Under the pieces are notes generated by a model. It ran no database searches and was not told the DNA's origin. It saw nothing but the letters and a program-made list of their open reading frames with translations. Both the position numbers and the translations under genes were made by a program. From assembly GCA_003116975.1 (NCBI GenBank), contig BGKB01000065.1, forward strand, positions 286,520-350,519: 64,000 nt of DNA. The letters run 5' to 3'. Numbering within the stretch: the first letter of the stretch is position 1; the number at the start of each line of letters is the position of its first letter. Below, one piece after another: positions 40,625 through 49,656 of the stretch. The DNA is from Aurantiochytrium sp. KH105 (taxonomy: Eukaryota; Sar; Bigyra; Thraustochytrida; Thraustochytriidae).

Positions 40625-43600
40625 ATGGCGGACGCCGTCCTGGGCCAGCGCCGCGGCAGCGTGAACGTGACCGCGGCGCTGGGCGAAAAGGCGGAGGAGC
40701 GCGTGCGCAAGCTGCGCCGCGAGCTCGACGCGCAAATGTACACCCGCGAGCCCGTGGATGAGGCCTGGCTCGAAATCGCCCACGCGGACCCTGACTCTGG
40801 GGAACTCAGCGTGCTCAAGTCCGGCAAGAAGCACCGCAAGCTCGTCAGGCGCGTCCACGCGCTCGGCGCCGACGACTCGCCCCGCTTCTTCGTCGGCGTC
40901 ACGCGCACCTCCCCCAAGTCCACTTTCTTCCGCACCTTCGTCCTGCGCTGGGTCGGCCTCGAAAACGGCGGCTTCAACTTGCGCCGCCTCGCCTACGGCT
41001 TGGCCTTCCAGAGCATCCAGCGCCAGCTCGCGGAAATCATGTCTGCCGACCTCGTGCTCGACGACGTCACGGACGTCACCGACTTGTCCCGCAAGGCGCT
41101 CGCGAGGCTGCAGGGGCGCCAGCGCCGCATCGATGGCTCCGCTGTCTCCACCATGGGCCGCCTCAACCTCGAGCTCAACGAGCAAGACTTCATCGCGCGC
41201 AACCAGGACCTCGCCGACACCTTCAATCTTATCCGCCAGGACATGAGCTCAGAAAACTTGACCTGGATGATCATCGGGTATCACCACCCGCGGTCGCGCC
41301 GGCGCGGGTCCACGCTGACGCAGCAGCAGCAGCAGCAGCAGCTCTTGATGCGCCAGCAAGAGGCCTCTGACGAGGACGACGAGGACGACAGAGACGAGGA
41401 CCTGTCCGAAGACGACGACTTGGAAGACGGCGACAACGGAAGCTACGGTCGGGCAGGACCGGACTCGGGCTACAGCTCGCAGTCCGCGGCAAGCGCGCCC
41501 CTGGCGCTGCCCGTTCTCATTGCCAGCGGCGGAGGCGGCATCGAGGCCTTTGACCCCGAGAGCGGCGGCATCCTCAACACAATCAACTTTCGCCCCGGCT
41601 GGCTGTACTGGATCTACGCGCGCGTCGAAGTGGACGCCATCGAGGGCACCGGCCGGTTCCGAGCCGGCAGCCACGCAAACGGGCAAGAGTCCGGGCGGTC
41701 CCGCGCCAGAAGCGACAGCGCTACGGGCGAAGGAAACACCATGGCTCCCGTGGCAGGGGGCTGCAAGTTCCTCCTCATCACCTTTCACGAGGGTGAGGCC
41801 AAGCCTGCCATGTCGCTGCGTCTGAACGAACACCACAAGTTGATCTCGGATCTCTTCAAGCACCACGTGCATCTCGAGGCCACGAGTCTGGCGGATCTCA
41901 CCGAGGAGAGCGTGGCCCACCGACTTCTCGCCACCACGGACGGCAACCGCATCGTCCTGACCGTCAACGTCGGCTCCGGCTCGGGCTCGACCTTGCGGCG
42001 CATGGAGGACAACGAGTCGATGAGCGCCCCGCTCTTGATCCGAATTAGCCCGCACGCCCCGCTGTCCGAATTGAAGCGTCGCATCGCGAAATCGTACAAA
42101 TGCTCGCCGGACAGCGTATTGATCATGCGCGTGACCCGCAAAGCGAATCGTGACGTGATCTCGGCGCTGATCTCGTCAACAGCGCACGCGCGCTCCGAGA
42201 GTGACCTCGACGAGGCCTTTCGCAAGGCGTCTTCTAACGTCGAGGTGAATCCTTTGGAAGGCGACGAGGAAACACTGACGGACATGGGGCTCGTTTCCGG
42301 CGAAGAGTTGTATGTAAAGCTCATCAAGGAGGGCTCGAAGCGCGACTCGCAGCGCGCAGTCAAGCGTATGGGGGAGATCCCGCTCGTGGATCGGCGCCGT
42401 GTGGCCGTTCAGCAGTTTCTCCAGATGCGGCAACAACGCAGCCGCATGCCCCTGTTCACGTCCATGCGGGACATGGGGTTCGCGAGCGACGACGAGGATG
42501 AAGACGATGACGATGAAGAAGAAGACGAGGAGGTCGACACCTTTGACACCGAGGAGGACCTCGGTGTTGGTGACAACGACAGTGACATGCTGGATGCCAC
42601 GGCTGAGGTGCCGCGTCCCAGCCACGGCGAAGATCATCTCACACGCAGCAGCAGCGTGCGAAAGATGCTCTCACGAGGTACCTCCTTTCTTCGAATGAGC
42701 AGCAAGCGACATGCGCACCAAAAGCGGGCGTCACGAGGACATGCAGCAGCAACTCATCCCCCCGCAGCACCTGCAGCACCCGCAGCGGCAGCGGCAGCAG
42801 GAGAGGCTCGCCAAAGACCCCGCCATCCCATGCATGCTGGTATATTGAATGCTGTCCAGCTGAAAAAGGTGAGCCCGCCCACCGAGAGCAACGTGGCAAC
42901 CGGCAATGGAAGCGACAAGGCTACTCAAGAAGACAAGTCGAACAAGAACCTTGAACGTCTCCGAAAGAAGGCGGAGCAGATTGGCGCGTCCTTTATCGAC
43001 GACGAGGACTTGGTCGTGATGGAGAATGCTGTGCTGGGCGATGGCCGCACTGCTCGCGTGCTCAAGGGCGTCCTGTTGTGCAAGTTGGACCGAATGAATC
43101 CCATCACCCAGGTCGGACGCAAAAACTCGCGCGCCATGAGCTCGAGCAATTGGGCGCAGTTTCGCAAAGAGTCAACAATGGCCAGAGCAGAGGACACGTC
43201 CGCTCTCATGGACGCTGCCGCCGGCCTCAGCTTGGACGACCAGGATGGAGAGTACCTTGCCGTCCCCGTGGCTGTCAAGCGCTTCACGGCGAAGCGCGTC
43301 ACCGACGAGGTCTACACGGCCTTTCTGGAGGAGATTACCGTTTTGGGTCGCTTGCAACACGAATGCATTGTGCAAATTCTCGGTGTCTATATTGACACGA
43401 CGACACGTCGCGAAGAAGGGGACGAAAATCGCCCGTTGCTCATGATCTGCTACGAGTATATGCCGCGCGGCAGTCTGGCGTCGCTTCGCAAGACGGACCT
43501 GTGGCTGGACGTCCAGTACCCGTATAAGATCCTGATGGCCAGGAACGTTGCGCGGGGACTCCGTTATTTGCACGAAGAGTGCGTTCCCCCGGTCGCGCAT

Positions 43601-44023
43601 CGCGATCTCAAGTCCGACAACCTCCTCGTGGATGAGGATATCTCCATTAAAATTGGGGACTTTGGCAATTCGACGGATATTAAAGGTCCGCTAACTGGCA
43701 AGATGGGCACGGCAGGCTGGACAGCGCCAGAGATTCTGGAGAATGGCGCGTACGACAAAAGGTGCGACATTTTTTCCTTTGGTGTGATTCTCTGGGAGTT
43801 TGTCACCTCAGAGCCTAACCCTCTTTGGGGTGTGCCCGAGGACAGGTACCTGTCGGCGCTGCGAAATAAGACTTCCGTCTTTGAGCTTCCTGCAGACATG
43901 GACCCGGTCTACGCGAATCTTGTAAAGGACTGCATGAGCTACGATCCGGAAGATCGCCCGACGGCCTCGGAGATTGTGGAAACTCTCGAATGCGCTTTGC
44001 AGCGCGCCTACAACAGCAGCTAG
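40625..44023 (+). CDS. Two ADF-H (coactosin-type) domains, ubiquitin-like domain and TKL kinase
   Basis: 1132 residues from ATG 40625 (GCCATGG context); an ATG at 40508 would add 39 Arg/Ser-rich residues. Residues 45-170 and about 210-440 look like coactosin-type ADF-homology domains. Each ends in the family pattern of a KF/FV-L-ITF or LRWVG strand, a basic helix and an EIMSADLVLDD or HLEATSLADL strand. The second is interrupted by a Gln/acidic insert (about 230-285). Residues 467-570 form a ubiquitin-like fold (PLLIRISPHAPLSELKRRIA, GEELYVKLI). Acidic and Ser-rich linkers follow. The kinase spans about 795-1128: degenerate glycine loop (LGDGRTARV), Lys885 after a ~60-residue insert, AHRDLKSDNLL (Asp994), DFG at 1012-1014, TAGWTAPEIL. 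These are TKL-type features and should be catalytically competent. Probably an actin-linked signalling kinase. Confidence 0.92.
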   Translation: MADAVLGQRRGSVNVTAALGEKAEERVRKLRRELDAQMYTREPVDEAWLEIAHADPDSGELSVLKSGKKHRKLVRRVHALGADDSPRFFVGVTRTSPKSTFFRTFVLRWVGLENGGFNLRRLAYGLAFQSIQRQLAEIMSADLVLDDVTDVTDLSRKALARLQGRQRRIDGSAVSTMGRLNLELNEQDFIARNQDLADTFNLIRQDMSSENLTWMIIGYHHPRSRRRGSTLTQQQQQQQLLMRQQEASDEDDEDDRDEDLSEDDDLEDGDNGSYGRAGPDSGYSSQSAASAPLALPVLIASGGGGIEAFDPESGGILNTINFRPGWLYWIYARVEVDAIEGTGRFRAGSHANGQESGRSRARSDSATGEGNTMAPVAGGCKFLLITFHEGEAKPAMSLRLNEHHKLISDLFKHHVHLEATSLADLTEESVAHRLLATTDGNRIVLTVNVGSGSGSTLRRMEDNESMSAPLLIRISPHAPLSELKRRIAKSYKCSPDSVLIMRVTRKANRDVISALISSTAHARSESDLDEAFRKASSNVEVNPLEGDEETLTDMGLVSGEELYVKLIKEGSKRDSQRAVKRMGEIPLVDRRRVAVQQFLQMRQQRSRMPLFTSMRDMGFASDDEDEDDDDEEEDEEVDTFDTEEDLGVGDNDSDMLDATAEVPRPSHGEDHLTRSSSVRKMLSRGTSFLRMSSKRHAHQKRASRGHAAATHPPAAPAAPAAAAAAGEARQRPRHPMHAGILNAVQLKKVSPPTESNVATGNGSDKATQEDKSNKNLERLRKKAEQIGASFIDDEDLVVMENAVLGDGRTARVLKGVLLCKLDRMNPITQVGRKNSRAMSSSNWAQFRKESTMARAEDTSALMDAAAGLSLDDQDGEYLAVPVAVKRFTAKRVTDEVYTAFLEEITVLGRLQHECIVQILGVYIDTTTRREEGDENRPLLMICYEYMPRGSLASLRKTDLWLDVQYPYKILMARNVARGLRYLHEECVPPVAHRDLKSDNLLVDEDISIKIGDFGNSTDIKGPLTGKMGTAGWTAPEILENGAYDKRCDIFSFGVILWEFVTSEPNPLWGVPEDRYLSALRNKTSVFELPADMDPVYANLVKDCMSYDPEDRPTASEIVETLECALQRAYNSS

Positions 44024-44691
44024 CTGTCGAAAACCAAACCAAAGCAAACCAGATGTATCGAGCTGTCACAATATGATGGCCAGCCACCCACTACAATCCT
44101 TTTGACGAGCAAGATTTGATAAATAAGTTTTCCTGTTGTTTTTACCGAAAACTTGCGAGGTGTACGGCTTTACAGTCTCTTTGACATGCCTTGCCTTGCC
44201 TTGCCTTGCCGTTTTTTAGCCTTTATGATCCATGTCGGAACGGAGCCCACCCTGAGACCCGGAGACTCGGGAAGGAAGGAAGGAATGAAAAAATAAAAAA
44301 AAAGCTCCCGGAAAGACCCTGTGTTCCCCTAACCCTACCCTAGTTTCCACAGCTTGCTTTGTGGCGCAGAACGGCAAGGCACGTCGGCACTTCTGGAATG
44401 GCGGGAGCTTTTGTGAACCCTCGGGGGCGATTGGATGGCTGCTGGCCGTCTGTCTGTCTCTGTCTGTCTGTCTATCTGTCTGTCTGTTTGTGGGTGTGAC
44501 TGTCTGTGAGTGAGTGCCGAGTGGAGTGGTAGGCGAGGCAGCCTACCTAGCCAGCTAGCTAGCCCGGGCAGCAAAAGGGTGGCAGCTGTCTCCCAACTCA
44601 ACGCAGCCAACCAAGACAAACCAGCAGAGCAGAAGAGCAGCAGCCGTCCGCAGCAGCAGTAGCAGCAGCAGCAAGCCGCGCAACAAGCAAG
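44024..44691. other. Intergenic region and RPL10A leader
   Basis: Contains four TTGCC units (44188-44210), an A-rich stretch (44288-44303), a telomere-like motif (listed separately), CTGT repeats (44447-44490) and CAG/GCA repeats next to the RPL10A start. No gene seen. Confidence 0.55.
44327..44342. promoter_or_regulatory. Telomere-like motif upstream of RPL10A
   Basis: CCCTAACCCTACCCTA, i.e. nearly three TTAGGG-type units read on the minus strand, about 350 bp before the RPL10A ATG. Telo-box elements of this kind regulate ribosomal-protein genes in plants, and telomere-like Rap1 sites do so in yeast. A role here is inference; it could be chance. Confidence 0.35.
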
Positions 44692-45381
44692 ATGTCGAAG
44701 CTCAACAAGGAAGTGCTCGACGACGCGCTCGACAAGATCTTCGCGTTCTCGGCCGGTGAGGAGATCACCAAGGATGGCGAGACCCTCCAGGGCAAGAAGC
44801 GTAACTTCACCGAGACGCTCGAGCTCCAGGTGACTCTCAAGAACTACGACCCCCGCAAGGACAAGCGTTTCGCCGGCTCGTTCAAGCTGCCCACCGTGCC
44901 CCGCCCCAACCTCAAGGTCTGCGTGCTCGGTAACGATGTGCACTGCGAGCAGGCCAAGGACCTCGGCTACGCGCACATGAGCGTCGACGACCTCAAGAAG
45001 CTCAACAAGAACAAGAAGCTCGTCAAGAAGCTCGCCAAGAAGTACGATGCTTTCGTCGCTTCGCAGGCTCTCATCAAGCAGATCCCCCGTCTGCTCGGCC
45101 CCGGTCTCAACCGTGCCGGCAAGTTCCCCACCGTCGTGGCCCCTTCGGAGAGCCTTGAGGCCAAGGTCAACGAGGTCAAGGCCCAGATCAAGTTCCAGAT
45201 GAAGAAGGTGCTCTGCCTTTCCGTCGCCGTCGGTAACGTCGACCTGTCCCGCGAGGAGAACGAGATCAACCTCAAGCTGGCCCTGAACTTTCTCGCCTCG
45301 CTCCTCAAGAAGAGCTGGCAGAACATCAAGGTCGCCTACCTCAAGAGCACCATGGGCCCTGCCTTCCAGATCTACTTTTAA
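44692..45381 (+). CDS. RPL10A: 60S ribosomal protein L10a (uL1)
   Basis: 229 residues from the ATG at 44692. Full-length match to eukaryotic uL1, which lies on the L1 stalk of the large subunit and helps release deacylated tRNA from the E site. Recognisable blocks: [20 protein letters not shown] near the N-terminus, RFAGSFKLP, the [20 protein letters not shown] segment leading into [11 protein letters not shown], and the C-terminal [11 protein letters not shown]. Codon use is strongly biased to C-ending codons (AAG, CTC, AAC), as expected for a highly expressed gene and clearly stronger than in its neighbours. No intron interrupts the coding region. Confidence 0.98.
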   Translation: MSKLNKEVLDDALDKIFAFSAGEEITKDGETLQGKKRNFTETLELQVTLKNYDPRKDKRFAGSFKLPTVPRPNLKVCVLGNDVHCEQAKDLGYAHMSVDDLKKLNKNKKLVKKLAKKYDAFVASQALIKQIPRLLGPGLNRAGKFPTVVAPSESLEAKVNEVKAQIKFQMKKVLCLSVAVGNVDLSREENEINLKLALNFLASLLKKSWQNIKVAYLKSTMGPAFQIYF

Positions 45382-46156
45382 GTTTGCTCGTGGACGTGCT
45401 TGCTCGCGGCTGCGGCTGCGGCCGCTCTTGCGCAGGAGACTTATTGATAGGAGAATGCCCCCCCCTTTATGTTTGGGAGACCCCAGTTTGACCACGAGGC
45501 TGAGGTGGCGCTGCCGCTATGGATGCGCGCAGTCGTCCGGAGTGGAAGGTGCCCTTGCGCCGTTTCTATTGTCCTCAACACGTCTCTGAAGCTAGCCACC
45601 AGTCTAGATATCAACGATGGAAGCATATGGAGTGTTGCCTCACAATTTTTATTTCCCTTGGTGGACTTGTTTTCTGTCCTCTTGTTCTGACCAATCCTGC
45701 GACGTATGAGTTCGCTCTGTAGAACCACGTGGTCTGGCAAGTAGCGAAGCACACTTGACGCAGCCTGATCGTTTGGAGAGCTCCCGAAGAAAAAGTTGGG
45801 TAAAAAAGAGAGAGAGCATGAGCGAAAGAAAGCAAGACATGAAGCAAGTAGGCTGCTTTTGCTGCGAGGGGACATGATGCGGACGTAAGCCAAGGCTAAC
45901 CGATCACCATTGAAATGAAAAAAGCCACGTCAATTTTCGCTCTACTCTCACTACTATCGATCCGGGCCCAAAGAACGAAAAGACTTTTTTGCAAATGCCG
46001 ATCATCATCCAGCCGCTCATTCTCTCCTTGTCCAAAGTAAGCACCCGTAATCGTAGTCAATGAATCGCAGCCTAGGCCTATACCTGGTTTCCAAGTCCTC
46101 GCTGTCAAAGATGCCGTAACGTCACGATTTGGAAAAAAGAGAAGAAGAAAAAAAGG
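45382..46156. other. Intergenic region
   Basis: 3' flank of RPL10A followed by lower-GC DNA. Open frames are short, overlap one another and have no recognisable content. Nothing else seen. Confidence 0.5.
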
Positions 46157-46163
46157 AAAAAAA
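46157..46163 (-). terminator. RNA polymerase III T-run for tRNA-Ser
   Basis: Seven T on the minus strand starting six bases after the tRNA-Ser 3' end; a second T run lies at 46148-46154. Confidence 0.85.
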
Positions 46164-46168
46164 TAATG

Positions 46169-46283
46169 CGTTGCGGCTGGGATTCGAACCCAGGCGTTCA
46201 GAGAACAATGGATGTAGACATGCCAGACGATTTCTCGAATGGGGCATAGCAGTCCACCACCTTAACCACTCGGTCACCGCAAC
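46169..46283 (-). tRNA. tRNA-Ser(GCU) with a 33-nt intron
   Basis: Read on the minus strand. Acceptor stem GTTGCGG pairs with CCGCAAC, discriminator G at 46169. The D arm (ACCGAGTGGTTAAGG) carries the A box, and GGTTCGAATCC is a perfect B box. The long variable arm (TTGTTCTCTGAACG) is that of a class II serine tRNA. Anticodon GCT is at 46248-46250 in a loop CTGCTA-A. The loop is split between positions 37 and 38, the canonical place, by a 33-nt intron (46214-46246). The spliced tRNA is 82 nt, normal for tRNA-Ser. It reads AGC/AGT codons. Confidence 0.95.
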
Positions 46284-46950
46284 TTGCGCTCGTTGTTGGA
46301 ATGAGTGAGGCTACGCACATTTATAAAGAACTGGTCAACGTTAAGAAAGGGGCAAGATGGAGATCAGTTGAAACGAGGCGCATCAGACCAAACTTGACGC
46401 GCCGAATCCCCCGCGTGTCAGGACCGACAAGGCACCAACGATTTCTGAACATATTTTCCTTTGAAAACCAAACGAAAGCAAATAATCACAGAACGAGTCG
46501 CATCGGGAAAGCCAGGATTCTTCGCCCAGATTGAGAGCTCCTTAGCAGGTTGCAGCTCATTAGCAGGTTGCAACATTTTGAGGAGAGGTTTTCAGAAGGT
46601 TGCAACATTTTGAGGAGAGGTTTTCAGAAGGTTGCAATATCTTGAGAAGAGCTTTTCAGAAGGTTGCAAGATCTTGAGGGGAGCTTTTCAGCAGGTTGCA
46701 ACATCTTGAGAGAGCTTGTCAGAAGGCTGCAACACCTTGAGAGCTCTTTTCTCGTATGAATCTGTTTGGTGATTCAATTCGAGCAAAAGTCAAACTCAAA
46801 TTGTTCTTCTTTCAGACAGCTAGAAAATACACCAAAAAAAATCTTACTGCAGTTTGCTCTTTGAAAGGGAAGCTCGAAATTGCAATTTCAACTAGCTTGC
46901 TAGAACAAAGAGATGAGGCATGCCCGTGAGCGATGGTCGTCTTGCATATG
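46284..46950. other. Intergenic region with a 32-bp tandem repeat
   Basis: Separates tRNA-Ser from the BUD13 3' end. About a third is the 32-bp repeat array at 46543-46750; the rest is AT-richer DNA without recognisable content. Confidence 0.5.
46543..46750. repeat. 32-bp minisatellite
   Basis: Six to seven copies of a unit starting AGGTTGCAACATTTTGAG, at 46565, 46597, 46629, 46661, 46693 and 46724 (periods 32, 32, 32, 32, 31), with a partial copy before. Copies differ by a few substitutions, more so towards the right end. Confidence 0.95.
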
Positions 46951-48129
46951 CTAGCGCTGTTTGCGCAGGACCTTGGCCTCGAAGCCATTTGTTCGATCAA
47001 CGCCGTCCCAACGATAGCCAGGGGAAATGCCAAACCGATTCGGCGGACCGCGCGGACCTTGGTATGTTTTACGCGAAGAAGCGACCCGTGCATCGTCCTC
47101 TGCTTGAGTTGATGACCGCTTGCTTTGACTGCGAGCCAATAGGTCTGCCATGGGGTCTCCCTCGCGTGGTGCAGCGCTCTGCCAAGCGTTGAGCGCGGCG
47201 TCGTCTGCATGAATTGCAAAGGGACGCTCGCGGGCTTGTGCGAGACGATACGCCTCTGCCGCCTCGAGAGCCTTGTCTGCCGCTCCTGAACGCCATTCCT
47301 CGGCGAGCTTGGCACGCGCGCGCGCATCCTGCTCTGCCGCTTTTTGTTGCTCCTCGATTTGGGCTTCGATATCAATTTTGCGGCCAAACTCATCGCGAAA
47401 CACGGTTTGTGGTGGTGGTGCAGACGATTTTGACGCGGGCGAAGACGCTGGCGAGGATGCAGACGAAGAACTGTCCGAGGACGCCGAGTCAAGCCGTGGT
47501 CTCCGTCTGACAGGGCTAAGATCTCGCACAGGTCCGCCTGGTCGCGGAGACACAGATGCCGCAGATGCAGCTGATGCCGCTGATGAAGACGACGAGGAGG
47601 CGGATGAAGCGTCTGACCCGGAGCGAGCACGTGAACGACGCCGAGGAGGACTCACGTCTCGGTCCATGGTTGTTGACAACTTTGGAGTCTCTTGCGCAGA
47701 CTCTTCAGAGTCCGAGTCATATCGCTGACGCTTGCGACCGCGCGAGGCTGCCGATGAAGTCGACGACGCGGGCGAGGCCTTGATACCGTCGACGTTGACG
47801 CGCTTGCCGTCGTCATCTTCGGAGTCCGAGTCGAGCCGCTGGCGCTGCAAGTGCGGCGATGCCTGTGCCAAAACGTTTAGATCAGAATCCTTGACCCTGG
47901 TTGCTGGAGCCGTTACATTCTTGTACGGGACGTCTTGATGGTCCTTGTTGGCCTCTGCCGCCGGGCCGTAGCGGGCAGCGAGCTCCTGAGCGGAGAGTCT
48001 GTGACCTTGTGGGCCTCTGCGGCTGCTCTTTTTCGCCTTCTTTTCCTTTTTTGCTTTTTTCGCTTTCTTCGCCTTCTTTGCTTCGTGTCTGCGCGATGAA
48101 GCCTCGCCGCCCTCCGCGTCGCTGCTCAT
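46951..48129 (-). CDS. BUD13: BUD13 homologue, pre-mRNA splicing (RES complex)
   Basis: 392 residues from the ATG at 48129. The C-terminus is diagnostic of BUD13/Cwc26: KTYQGPRGPPNRFGISPGYR followed by WDGVDRTNGFE, preceded by FRDEFGRKIDIEAQ and a Glu/Ala-rich helix. BUD13 scaffolds the RES complex with Snu17 and Pml1 on the activated spliceosome and promotes splicing and nuclear retention of pre-mRNA. The N-terminal half is disordered, as usual, with a KAKKAKKAKKEKKAKK tract and SPPRRRSRARS-like Ser/Arg segments. Retention of a splicing factor in a region of mostly intronless genes shows that introns still matter in this genome. Confidence 0.95.
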   Translation of the reverse strand: MSSDAEGGEASSRRHEAKKAKKAKKAKKEKKAKKSSRRGPQGHRLSAQELAARYGPAAEANKDHQDVPYKNVTAPATRVKDSDLNVLAQASPHLQRQRLDSDSEDDDGKRVNVDGIKASPASSTSSAASRGRKRQRYDSDSEESAQETPKLSTTMDRDVSPPRRRSRARSGSDASSASSSSSSAASAASAASVSPRPGGPVRDLSPVRRRPRLDSASSDSSSSASSPASSPASKSSAPPPQTVFRDEFGRKIDIEAQIEEQQKAAEQDARARAKLAEEWRSGAADKALEAAEAYRLAQARERPFAIHADDAALNAWQSAAPREGDPMADLLARSQSKRSSTQAEDDARVASSRKTYQGPRGPPNRFGISPGYRWDGVDRTNGFEAKVLRKQR

Positions 48130-48333
48130 GCTGCCGCCCGGAGCGAGCTTCCGGCACTGCTCGGTTTGCGGGCGTCTCCTTCTTGCGTGTCCTTTTGTCT
48201 GGTTGCTTAGTCGGCCAGCTGCGGCGAGCTGCTGCGAGCTGGAATTTACAAAAAAAAAAAATCTTGCTTGCTTTCTTGCTTGCTTGCTTGCTTTTCATTC
48301 GACATTTCTCTTCTTCATTCAAAGTCACGATGG

Positions 48334-49028
48334 GCCTTGTGGAGAGCATCGTAGTAGCGCTTGCAACACGACTTTCCTTGGTTTCGATATCTTGCAGACT
48401 CTTTTTTTCTCTTTCGTTCGGTGAGAATTGAGGAAAGCCGAAGAGACAAGGTTAGAAAAAGTAGAGAAAAGTTTGGTGCAAAGCAGGCTTTGTGTTCTTG
48501 CTACACGAGCTTTGCCGCATAGTTTTTAGTTACTATTGGTTCAAAACTGACGATTGCTTTACTAAACTGTCGTTTGCAGTAAAGCAATCGTCTGCAGTAA
48601 AGTCTGGGCCGACCCGCATTTCCAGCGCATCCTGAACGAGACAGAAAAGATGGACTCCATCCTCCCTTGCGTCGCCCGACAGGACTTGCGGAGAGCATCG
48701 TAGTAGCGCTTGCAACACGACTTTCCTTGGTCTTGATGACTTGCAGACTCTTTTTCGATTCGTTCGGTGAGAATTGAGGAAAGCCGAAGAGACAAGATTA
48801 GGCCTAGAATAAGTTGAGAAAAGCCCGATGCAAAGCGGGCTTTGGGGTTTTTGCAACACGAGCTTTGCCGCAGACTCTTCAGTTACTATTGGTTCGAAGC
48901 AATCGGTTGCAGCAAAGCTATCATGGGCAGTAAAGTCTGTTCCAGCCCGCCCTCCCAGCGCACCAAGAACGAGACAGACCCCATCCTCCCTCGCGTCGCG
49001 CGATGGGCCTCGCAACATCGGCCGCGGT
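48334..49028. repeat. Tandem duplication, ~349-bp unit
   Basis: Unit 1 (about 48334-48682) and unit 2 (about 48683-49028) share the blocks GAGAGCATCGTAGTAGCGCT (48342 and 48691), GTGAGAATTGAGGAAAGCCG, TACTATTGGTTC and ACGAGACAGA, in the same order at a constant offset. Divergence is some 10-15%, with small indels. A minus-strand open frame across both copies encodes two diverged repeats but has no recognisable family, so I treat it as non-coding. Confidence 0.9.
48549..48592. repeat. Perfect 14-bp inverted repeat (hairpin)
   Basis: GACGATTGCTTTAC (48549-48562) and its exact reverse complement (48579-48592) flank a 16-nt loop. It lies in unit 1 of the 349-bp duplication; unit 2 lacks the perfect match. 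Confidence 0.85.
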
Positions 49029-49656
49029 CGGGCCTAACCAACCTCCCTTGCTCTGTCTGTGTCTCTCCTTGCGGGCGGCAGAAGCTCAATCCAGGCGGCG
49101 AAGCGGCGGCGCAGCGAAGCAGGCGGCGGCGCAGCGAGGCAGGCGAGGTGCGCGGCGCGGCGGCGCAGCGGCGGCGAGGCCCAGCGGCGGCGCGAGACGC
49201 GGCCCTCGGCGCAAGGGAAGAAAGAGTTCCTGCCGCGGGGCGGAGCGGAGGCGGCGCGCGACGAGGCTCTCGCTCGGCGTCGGCGCGAGGAGATTTCCTC
49301 CTCTCTTACTTTTGCTGGCCTTGGCCTTCCTTTCGCGCAGCCGCGGCAACGGAGCGCGTCTGCTGCGCGAGACTCGCGCGGCGCGGAGAAGAGCCGCAGA
49401 GCGTGGGAGCAAATAATCTGGCGAGGCCGCGCTGCAGGGTGCGAGGTCACGAGAAGAAAGGAGCGCATAGTCTGCGGTAAGCCTTGCTATTCTCACAACG
49501 ACCCTCGAGGGCAAGTTGTCGAGGGCGACGAGGAGGACGAGAACGGCGCCCTACTCCGAGTCGTCAAGGGCAACGTCGTAAGGTCGGAGACGTTCTTGCA
49601 TCGTGCAGTCTCGTCGAGCGCGTGAAGGGAGTTTCCTGTCTTGCTCAAAGCAAAGC
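49029..49656. other. GC-rich leader of the myotubularin gene
   Basis: GCGGCG-rich sequence (49085-49280) with low-complexity Arg/Ala open frames on both strands. A GCGGTAAGCC near 49470 could be a splice donor for a leader intron. No independent gene supported. Confidence 0.45.

Noticed and set aside
48533-49018. 161-residue minus-strand frame across the 349-bp duplication
   Set aside because: Two diverged repeats, no recognisable family; openness may be chance. Kept as a question in the findings.
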